From positions 4,836,001 through 4,900,000 of the forward strand of contig NC_005027.1 in the NCBI RefSeq assembly GCF_000196115.1: a stretch of DNA of 64,000 bases. Direction: 5' to 3'. Both the position numbers and the translations under genes were made by a program. The DNA is from Rhodopirellula baltica SH 1 (GTDB taxonomy: Bacteria; Planctomycetota; Planctomycetia; Pirellulales; Pirellulaceae). Positions 57,251 through 64,000 of this stretch are shown here, piece by piece. Below the pieces are notes generated by a model. It saw only the letters and a list, made by a program, of their open reading frames with translations, had not been told where the DNA came from and did no database searches. Numbering within the stretch: the first letter of the stretch is position 1; each line of letters starts with the position of its first letter.

Positions 57251-57505
57251 GCGTTTTGAAGTTGCGCTTTTTCCTCTAATGGCCAACGGCCTCGTTTAAC
57301 ATAGCCAGGGGCGTCGCCCCTGGAGCAGAATAACACGGCCCCATTTTGGCCAACGGCCAAATTCAATTCGAAACGTATGGGTTGATGTTGGCCGTTGGCC
57401 AACCAGTCCTCTTCGTTCTCGATCCCAGGGGCGATGCCCCTGGCTTCGATGTGGATGGCCGTTGGCCAACAAACGCCAATTGCAAAAAACGCAACTTCAA
57501 AACGC
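57251..57505. repeat. Compound palindromic repeat element, about 255 bases
   Basis: Outer perfect inverted ends GCGTTTTGAAGTTGCG (57251-57266) and its complement (57490-57505). Inside are two hairpins CCAGGGGC-n3-GCCCCTGG (57305-57323 and 57425-57443) and repeated GGCCAACGGCC/GGCCGTTGGCC blocks (57281, 57346-57360, 57388-57402, 57457). The layout suggests a composite non-coding mobile repeat. The remaining parts of the 804-base gap (56978-57250 and 57506-57680) show no gene. Confidence 0.8.
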
Positions 57506-57680
57506 GCGAGCAAGGGACGCCCCCAACTCCCACGACGGCCCCATCCGGGGCGAAACCCAGACGCCAGCCACCATTCATTTTTCGAGCGTCCCTTGCAGCG
57601 ACACAGGCCATACCGAACGAAGCGAACTGCAGCAGGAGACATTGTTTTCGGCGCCCAGCCAGGCTCCCTAACTCGCCACC

Positions 57681-59339
57681 TCAGTTCGCTGTGAACACCA
57701 ACACACGTGGCTCACCCGATGAGTCACTCTTGGCTTGGGCGGTCTCTTTGTCCTCGAGCGTCCCCTCTGCCATGACCTTTCCGGTTTTCGGATCATAAAC
57801 TCGGTACGATCGCGGCACGTCCTTGCAGAGAATCGCCGAGTTCCCACCTTCAGGCAAATACAACACGAACAGCTTGCCCGGGACCAGCAATCCGCGCCGT
57901 CCATAAGTGCAGTCCCAATTTGGCTCCATGTTGGCAAGCGGCAAACCCTCCAAAATTTTCGCGGCGATGCCGGGGTACTTGGAACCTTCGAAGTCGAGGG
58001 CTTCGCGCCAACCTGCTCCTGGAGCGGTGCACCAATTCGCGTGACCAGGCTCGTTGGCATCGAGCCGCCATTGCCACAAACTGCCGGCTCCGTAGACCAC
58101 TCCCATCGTGCCACCGGCGGTCAGATTGCACCACGCTTCGTGGCCCTGCCACCAGCCGGCTCCATTGCCGGTACGACCAATGTTCTCATATGTGGGTTCG
58201 CCATTAGCGACCGCTTTGACAGGACGGTTCCGCCACATGTCAGCGACACGTTCAGCGACATGCTCGCCCCCGTGCCCCGTTTGACACCACTGAAAATCCA
58301 ACCACGCTTTCTCCTGATGCGTGCGATTCTTCGCATGGGGTGAATAGTGAATTCCGGTGGGCTGTTGGTACGCATCCCACTTCTCGATTTCCGTTCCCGC
58401 AGCATCAAGTTGCTCGACGATGGAAGCTTTCTCGGCTGGCCCGTCTCCTCCCACCAACCAAATCGCCGGTCGGGCACCATAGCGAGCGACGAGGTAGCGG
58501 CAATACCGAGCGTAGTCTTCGGCGCTGACCACATTGCCAGCCGTGCCGCCACCTTTCCATCCGTACCCATGAAAGACAGGTTGATAAACAGGAGCGATCC
58601 CATGGGATGTCAGCACATCCACTAACTGGTCAAACGTCTGAAAGTACTCGGGATTCAGTTTCGTCAGCGTCCCCTGGGGGAGATCCTCAAAGCCAACATC
58701 GAAACCCTCCGCTTCGGTGCGAGAACGCGGCCCTTTGGTCTTCAGGTCGGGTTGCACCGTCATCAACAACACGGCGTTGTACCCTTTGGCATGCCGGTCT
58801 TTGGCATACGTTTTCACTTGATCCACCGTCGCTCGCCATGGCAACGCCCAAGCCGTGTCAGCGCAAAGCAGTCTGGCGGTACCATCCGCGTGAACCAAGT
58901 TTCGTCCGTTCTTGGGAACACTCCAAAAACCATGCTGCGTGAAAGCAGTCGGTGCATCGACCTTCGACTGAACCGCCGCGAAAGAACCGGTTTTTCCATG
59001 CAGCCCAGAATCCTCACCGCCGTCGGCTGACTTCCAATGCCAGCGACCGGATGAAAGCGGTGACGCAAACCGCACACGGAATGTTTGCCCGCCATCCCAA
59101 AACATCTGTCGACGAATGACGGTCCCATCGTCGTGAGTGAAATCCACCCAAGCCTCCACGTCCGTGTAAGGATTGGTGGCTTCCTTTTCAGCGGTGAACT
59201 CAAGCTCGACTTCTTGCCATTGCTGACACCCTGTCACGACTTCCGTCGCATTGGCATCCCTCGCACCAAAATCACCAACGCCAAGACAGACAGCGAAGAG
59301 GAGCAAGACAACAATCGAACGATGTTGGTAGGTCATCAA
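57681..59339 (-). CDS. Exported glycoside hydrolase, DUF5060 plus DUF4038 (apiosidase-like)
   Basis: A 552-residue secreted enzyme with a signal peptide (MMTYQHRSIVVLLLFAVCLG, cleaved near NATE). Residues ~35-125 are a DUF5060 beta-sandwich (WVDFTHDDGTVIRRQMFWDG, GRWHWKSAD). A TIM-barrel DUF4038 domain follows: FWSVPKNGRNLVHADGTARL, ADTAWALPWRA, KGYNAVLLMTVQP, GIAPVYQPVFHGYGWKG, RPAIWLVGGDG and WLDFQWCQTGHGG. The C-terminal ~90 residues are a small beta domain (LFVLYLPEGGNSAI). Related proteins act on apiosyl or rhamnosyl pectic chains; the substrate here is not known. Together with the sulfatase and GH10 gene it points to polysaccharide use. Confidence 0.88.
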   Translation of the reverse strand: MMTYQHRSIVVLLLFAVCLGVGDFGARDANATEVVTGCQQWQEVELEFTAEKEATNPYTDVEAWVDFTHDDGTVIRRQMFWDGGQTFRVRFASPLSSGRWHWKSADGGEDSGLHGKTGSFAAVQSKVDAPTAFTQHGFWSVPKNGRNLVHADGTARLLCADTAWALPWRATVDQVKTYAKDRHAKGYNAVLLMTVQPDLKTKGPRSRTEAEGFDVGFEDLPQGTLTKLNPEYFQTFDQLVDVLTSHGIAPVYQPVFHGYGWKGGGTAGNVVSAEDYARYCRYLVARYGARPAIWLVGGDGPAEKASIVEQLDAAGTEIEKWDAYQQPTGIHYSPHAKNRTHQEKAWLDFQWCQTGHGGEHVAERVADMWRNRPVKAVANGEPTYENIGRTGNGAGWWQGHEAWCNLTAGGTMGVVYGAGSLWQWRLDANEPGHANWCTAPGAGWREALDFEGSKYPGIAAKILEGLPLANMEPNWDCTYGRRGLLVPGKLFVLYLPEGGNSAILCKDVPRSYRVYDPKTGKVMAEGTLEDKETAQAKSDSSGEPRVLVFTAN

Positions 59340-60071
59340 TTTGGCTCCGAGATTCTTTAATGGTTCACCGTGTATTCGCAGAATTCTCCGTCAATGAGAT
59401 TCACCATGCAAGACAATCATCCTTGCCATTAGTTTCGAGGGCACTCTTCGCCCTAGGTGATCACAGAGGTTCTTCACAATCACAAAGCTCAAGAGATCCG
59501 CACGTAGATTGAACACATGGATCGCGAAGTCCGTTTGCTCCAAGTGTGGCGAGGATGGTCTGTGCCATCTCCAAGAGGGATCAGCGCCGCCTGAACAATC
59601 GTGTCCCCTTTGTACGGCGAAGAACAAAGCTGCCACTCGTCGCGTCTTTGCGATTCAAAAGTCCAGTGGTATCGATCCAGACGATTGAGATCACGAAGAC
59701 GGTCATCAAAACCAAGTTGGTTGACATGTCACTCGATTGTTCGTTTCAACCAAACCAAGGCCGTCCAACATTGACGGGAAAGGCAACGGATGGTCGAGCC
59801 ACAACGGGACAGTCGTTTTGATTTCAGAAAACACGAAAAACATTGGTGCTTCAAACACCCGAGTCCATCCCAAAAGTCCGCCCACGACGAACCAGGTAGC
59901 TCATTGAAGCGAAAAACGCTCAGAGTTCGCATTTACCCACGTGGTTCCTACGACTGACACTTTGACTGCCCCCCTTCCGTGATTTCGTTTGATTGCAGCA
60001 GCAGCGACAACTCGACTGCACTATCGCGACACTGAAATCCACATGAATCAGTCTTCTTCAAAGGTCTGTAA
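59340..60071. other. Gene-free interval upstream of the third UnbV lipoprotein
   Basis: About 730 bases with no convincing gene. A 48-codon minus-strand frame at 59581-59727 (MSTNLVLMTVFVISIVWIDT at its start) could encode a small membrane peptide but lacks a good ribosome site. AAAGG lies nine bases before the ATG at 60072. The rest is presumably a promoter region or decayed sequence. Confidence 0.4.
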
Positions 60072-63000
60072 ATGAGTCGAGAGCGTTTGACGCTGCATCA
60101 AGACGACCACCTACCTCGCCCGTGGAATGGACGATTTGTTGATTCAAAATGGACTGGATGGAAGGCTCTCACGACGTTTTTGATCTTGCCTTTGTTGTTC
60201 GGCTGCAACTCGGATCGATCATCGTCGCCGCGAAATGAAAGTGGACAGGCAAGCACCACGAATTCTTCGAGCCCACTTTCCGAAGACACAAGCGTGGATC
60301 CGGATCTGGCATCGAATCCGCTTGCCTCAGAACCAGTGTCGGCTAAGTCGAACTCGACCGCGAAACAGTCTCCGGACGCGAGCGTCAACTCAGAAGCAAT
60401 GCCGTTTCCTGCTGAACAAGTTCAATCATTGATCGCGGAAGGTGATCTTCGCGGTGCCGAGAAGATTTTGCATCCGTATTTGATTGCCAGTCCCGACGAC
60501 CCTATCGCGTTGTTCACACTTGCTCAACTTCATGCGGCATCAGACGATCTAGAGACGGCCATCAAGACACTCCGACATCCGGCTATCCAAGAGTCCGATG
60601 CAGCGTTGCCAGCTTTGGGAACAACGGCTGATTGGCTCGTACAACTCGGGCGTCCAGAAGAAGCCGCGGACTGTTATCGCCAAATGCTTCGCGTTGCTCC
60701 CGATGCCGTGATGATTCACCGCCGCTTAGCAGGCCTGATGATTCGAATGGGTCGTCCGCAACTCGCTCAGGGTTCTCTGAGACAGTTGTGCCGCAGCGGT
60801 GATGTGCGTCGACCGGAACTCGCTGCGTTAATCTCGATCTCTCAGGTCGACAGCAGTCGACCGATCGGTCCGATTGCCAAAGCACGTCAACTGGCTAAGC
60901 AACATGACTACCAAGGAGCAGCGGATCAATTGGCATCCCGCCCTCCAACGCAATACCAGACATCGGATGTGGAGGCATTTCACACCCGCATGTTGGCCGA
61001 GCTTCAACAAGACAAAATGGTGGAAGAGCGACTGGCACAAGGTCGCGTCGACCAACAAGCCTATTCGGACTATTGGGCCGCGCTGGGCATTCACTCACTT
61101 CGACGAAAGAACTTCGAAGCTGCCATCTCAGCATTCTCCAATGCCGTTACCATCGACCCGACGGACGCCAGTTCTATCCAGAGACTCAGTCAGACCTACC
61201 GCACGTCTGGCAAGATTCAATTGGCTGACCAACATCACCAAAGATTTCGTCAGGTTCTCAAGACAATTCGACTGAGCAATCAAATTGCGGATAGTCCTTC
61301 CGAGGACACGATGCAAGAACTTGCCGACGCACTGGACTCACTCGACCGACCATTAGAAGCCGTTTTGTGGCGGACCATTGCGGCGAGTCGCCAAAGCGAT
61401 TCGGCTGACCAAGTGCGTGCGTTGGTGGAACAATTTTCCAGCATCGCCCAATCAGGCAATGCCTTTCCGCCGACATCACTTCCAGATGCAAAACGAAACA
61501 TCATCTTGCCGGACTCCGGCACGACCCCCAATCGATCCAATCAGCCACGGATCGCGTCAGGCAATCGTTCATACGATTGGCCCTCACCACCTGAAACGGC
61601 AGTTTGGCAAAACATCGCCGGGGATGTTAGTTTGAATCACCAATTTCGTGTCGCGAAGGAACCGCAGTCCAAGGCGTTTGCGATCTATCAATCGCTCGGT
61701 GGTGGTATTGCGGCGATCGATTTTGACCTGGACGGTCGCTGTGATCTCTATTGCGCACAAGGAGCCGCTGACCCGCCAGACTTCCAATCGGACGAACCCA
61801 ATCCGCTGTACCGGAACATTGAGACTCAGGTAAAAGACATCAGTCAGTGGGCAGGAACTGGCGAAACCATGTACACACTAGGTGTCACGGCGGGCGACTG
61901 GAATCAGGATGGGTTCGACGACCTAGCTGTGAACCAGTTCGGTTCCGTTGTCCTGTTGACCAATCGTGGCGATGGCACATTTCAACGCAGTGTCCTGCTT
62001 GAAAAGCCGACCACTTGGCTTCCTTCATCGATTGTCATCTCGGATATCAACGCGGACGGCCTGCAGGATCTGATTGCCCTGGCGTATGCCGACAGCGAAG
62101 AGATTTGGAAGAAGCCGCCGGTCAACGAAGAAGGCCGCCCCACTTACTTGATCGGACCGGCTAGTTTTGCAGGAGCCGCCAACCTCGCATTACTTGGGAC
62201 TCCAACTGGTTGGGAAGACGGTTTTAATGAAATCCGTGCATCCGAAGAAACAGTGACCGACACATCGTTGGGAATCATTGTCGGACTGGATGTCGGAAAA
62301 ACAATTGCTGGAAAGAATGCCTCAGACGTTCAGGTCAACTCAATCTTCGTTGGGAACGACCAGCAAAACGATCGTCTTTGGACGCATTCCAACGTCGCCC
62401 AACACGGATGGGAGGAAACAGCGATGGTTCACGGTTGTGCGTTCGGAAGTTTTGGAAATCCGTCGGCATCAATGGGAATCGCCGCCGCTGATTTCAATCA
62501 GGATGGGCAGGAGGATTTGCACATCACCAATTTCCAAGACGAACCGGCCTCGCTTTTCTACGGATGCCGCTCTGGATATCGGGACCATTCCATCGGAAGC
62601 GGACTTCATCGGCATAGCTTCAATGTGCTTGGATTCGGCACCGCGGCGTTAGACTTTGACCTCAATGGTCTGCCTGATTTGATGGTGACCAACGGATACA
62701 TCGATGATCCCGCCGAACAGACTCCACCGTATGAGCAACCCATGCAGTTGCTCGTTCGGCAGGACAAAAAATATCAGCTGCAACCGGTGTCTGATTCAAG
62801 CGGCTATTGGTCGCGACCACATGTGGGCCGGGCAATGGCTCGATTGGATTTTGATGGCGATGGTCGCGATGACGTTGCCATCACCAATTTGAATGAAAAT
62901 TCGGCGATCCTACTCAACCGCACGGAGACCGCTCATCATTGGATTCGCGTTTCCTTGGTAGGCAAAACATCCACTCGGAACGCCGTGGGTGCGGCAATCA

Positions 63001-63233
63001 AGGTGATAGGCAAGGATCGCACCTACACACATCGCGTGACCTCAGGGGATGGTTTCCTTTGCCGTGACGAACCGGAAATGACGATTGGTTTGGGACACCA
63101 AGAAGACAATGTCGATGTCGAAGTTCGGTGGCCAAACGGAACCCTTCAGCATTGGAACGACGTCGAGATCGATACGTCGTGGATGTTTCTCGAATCAGAA
63201 CCCTCGGCCTTCGAGATGCCAATCCACCAATAA
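60072..63233 (+). CDS. Lipoprotein with TPR repeats, FG-GAP/VCBS repeats and ASPIC/UnbV domain, copy 3
   Basis: A 1053-residue paralogue of the genes at 501 and 5676. An unusually long N-region precedes the hydrophobic stretch TTFLILPLLFGC, so Cys45 is the likely lipid site; no later in-frame ATG gives a shorter signal. TPR helices fill ~110-400 (AISAFSNAVTIDPTDASS). FG-GAP repeats start at ~545 (FDLDGRCDLYCAQGA, DWNQDGFDDLAVNQFGS, DFNQDGQEDLHITNF). The C-terminal ~100 residues are the UnbV domain (TRNAVGAAIKVI, VRWPNGTLQHW). A DUF1559 gene lies downstream, as for copy 1. Anchored scaffold or binding protein, ligand unknown. Confidence 0.85.
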   Translation: MSRERLTLHQDDHLPRPWNGRFVDSKWTGWKALTTFLILPLLFGCNSDRSSSPRNESGQASTTNSSSPLSEDTSVDPDLASNPLASEPVSAKSNSTAKQSPDASVNSEAMPFPAEQVQSLIAEGDLRGAEKILHPYLIASPDDPIALFTLAQLHAASDDLETAIKTLRHPAIQESDAALPALGTTADWLVQLGRPEEAADCYRQMLRVAPDAVMIHRRLAGLMIRMGRPQLAQGSLRQLCRSGDVRRPELAALISISQVDSSRPIGPIAKARQLAKQHDYQGAADQLASRPPTQYQTSDVEAFHTRMLAELQQDKMVEERLAQGRVDQQAYSDYWAALGIHSLRRKNFEAAISAFSNAVTIDPTDASSIQRLSQTYRTSGKIQLADQHHQRFRQVLKTIRLSNQIADSPSEDTMQELADALDSLDRPLEAVLWRTIAASRQSDSADQVRALVEQFSSIAQSGNAFPPTSLPDAKRNIILPDSGTTPNRSNQPRIASGNRSYDWPSPPETAVWQNIAGDVSLNHQFRVAKEPQSKAFAIYQSLGGGIAAIDFDLDGRCDLYCAQGAADPPDFQSDEPNPLYRNIETQVKDISQWAGTGETMYTLGVTAGDWNQDGFDDLAVNQFGSVVLLTNRGDGTFQRSVLLEKPTTWLPSSIVISDINADGLQDLIALAYADSEEIWKKPPVNEEGRPTYLIGPASFAGAANLALLGTPTGWEDGFNEIRASEETVTDTSLGIIVGLDVGKTIAGKNASDVQVNSIFVGNDQQNDRLWTHSNVAQHGWEETAMVHGCAFGSFGNPSASMGIAAADFNQDGQEDLHITNFQDEPASLFYGCRSGYRDHSIGSGLHRHSFNVLGFGTAALDFDLNGLPDLMVTNGYIDDPAEQTPPYEQPMQLLVRQDKKYQLQPVSDSSGYWSRPHVGRAMARLDFDGDGRDDVAITNLNENSAILLNRTETAHHWIRVSLVGKTSTRNAVGAAIKVIGKDRTYTHRVTSGDGFLCRDEPEMTIGLGHQEDNVDVEVRWPNGTLQHWNDVEIDTSWMFLESEPSAFEMPIHQ

Positions 63234-63545
63234 CTGTTAACATTGCCTCCATGACAAGCTCATGACCTCCGCAACGTCATGATCCAAAACGAAGAACACT
63301 GGAACAGAAACCGCACCCGCACTTGAAATCAAAGCAGTCGCTACTTGGCTGATGATTCGAACGGCTCCAGCAGTTCAGTTGGCGGTGACCAATCCAGCGG
63401 AAAGACGAGACCATTAGGTGAAGGTCGTGGCGCATCACATTCTTTTCATCTTCGTCCGAGAGCGTGGAGCCACCTGAAGGGCATGTTGCTGCTTGACTGC
63501 ACCAACGCATGAAAGCACCAAGCAGCCAGGTCAATTGCGATTTAT
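63234..63545. other. Gene-free interval between converging genes
   Basis: About 310 bases between the UnbV lipoprotein and the converging DUF1559 gene. An 8-base inverted pair GCTGCTTG / CAAGCAGC (63488-63536) is the only structure noted; no gene or T-tract terminator is seen. Confidence 0.4.
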
Positions 63546-64000
63546 TCACAAAATACCGTTGAACGACTCTCGCCCGTTGATGGAACCGATTGCCTTCCAA
63601 AGGTCAGGATCAATCTCGCGAGTTAACGCATGTACTGAACCATCAGCAAAGACAATTCCGAATGTCGACCGATGATTGCTTGAGGGCGAGTAAAGCCCAG
63701 AGACAGTCGAACCTCGATTTGTGCAGTTGGTTGCCAGATTGGGAATCGAATTTATGATTCGTGTGATACCAAGTGATCCGAAGAGCCATTCTGAACCAAG
63801 GCCTCTCGAACGTCGTTCAAGATACTCACTTGGATTTTCACCGATGACAATGCATTCACTCGTGAATGCGTCTAGCTCAGTTTCTACGTCGTATCGCTTG
63901 GACGTCTTGAATAGCGAAGTTTGCCATCCGTACGCTGGCTTGCTCTTCGGAGAAACGACCGGGGTGGTCGCACACTCGGTTATCACGGCAGTGTTGGACT
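63546..64000 (-). CDS. DUF1559 protein, C-terminal part (partial)
   Basis: The frame is open to the window edge, with residues SNTAVITECATTPVV at the start of the visible part (the usual DG-x-SNT segment of DUF1559). The end carries the H-x9-DG motif as SSNHRSTFGIVFADGSVHAL, followed by TREIDPDLWKAIGS. The N-terminal methylation segment must lie beyond the edge. It ends 312 bases from the third UnbV lipoprotein, on the opposite strand. Confidence 0.85.
   Translation of the reverse strand, partial: SNTAVITECATTPVVSPKSKPAYGWQTSLFKTSKRYDVETELDAFTSECIVIGENPSEYLERRSRGLGSEWLFGSLGITRIINSIPNLATNCTNRGSTVSGLYSPSSNHRSTFGIVFADGSVHALTREIDPDLWKAIGSINGRESFNGIL

Noticed and set aside
57281-57470. Repeated GGCCAACGGCC/GGGGC blocks as a possible CRISPR array
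   Set aside because: Blocks are themselves palindromes with uneven spacing and mixed orientation; there are no regular spacers and no cas genes.
57346-57798. 150-codon plus-strand frame
   Set aside because: It is built from the palindromic repeats and runs into the antisense end of the DUF4038 gene; repeats alone keep it open.

Overview
The window looks like chromosomal DNA from a marine planctomycete of the Rhodopirellula/Pirellulaceae type. This is inferred from gene content: a BBP7-type outer-membrane barrel, DUF1559 prepilin-like proteins, a PVC-type CxxCH haem protein, a formylglycine sulfatase, several TPR/FG-GAP/ASPIC-UnbV lipoproteins, GTG and TTG starts, and short palindromic repeats between genes. 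I saw no tRNA, rRNA, CRISPR array, transposase or phage gene. Both ends of the window cut through genes.

Layout: 1-8.8 kb holds surface and export genes: the end of a BBP7 barrel, two large lipoproteins with TPR, FG-GAP and UnbV parts, a 57-residue lipoprotein and a DUF1559 protein, with two strong terminators. 8.8-18 kb is housekeeping: an ABC-F ATPase, 2-oxoglutarate dehydrogenase E1, a YheT-type hydrolase, and thpR-tsaD-DUF4112. 18-21.6 kb is a minus-strand run of sulfatase, panB and pgl. 21.9-26.2 kb is a two-gene unit in which a divergent nucleotidyltransferase overlaps a 1122-residue protein that joins a fucokinase-like GHMP domain to a UDPGP-type nucleotidyltransferase; this is the most unusual locus. 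26.2-34.1 kb has YceI and a membrane protein, clpB, dnaK and pheA. 34.3-45.4 kb has moxR-gyrB, a PQQ-type propeller protein, a DJ-1/PfpI-vWA-YraN operon, argE and mgtE. 45.5-50.7 kb has a 1263-residue PVC haem protein, a DUF2585 protein and an anchored protein of unknown function. 50.8-56.9 kb is a tightly packed operon of Gfo/Idh/MocA oxidoreductase, ispD, tyrS, GH10 glycosidase and an RsmC-like methyltransferase. 57-64 kb has a repeat-rich gap, a DUF5060/DUF4038 glycosidase, the third TPR/FG-GAP/UnbV lipoprotein and the end of a second DUF1559 protein.

The genes fit a heterotroph that degrades sulfated and plant or algal polysaccharides (sulfatase, GH10, DUF4038 hydrolase, haem dehydrogenase-like protein) with a standard housekeeping core. 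Gaps between converging genes tend to carry palindromic repeats: two copies of one ~95-base element with inverted ends, one double hairpin, and one compound element of about 255 bases. Lipoproteins of the TPR/FG-GAP/UnbV type lie beside DUF1559 genes at both ends of the window. All function calls rest on reading motifs by eye; no database search was run.
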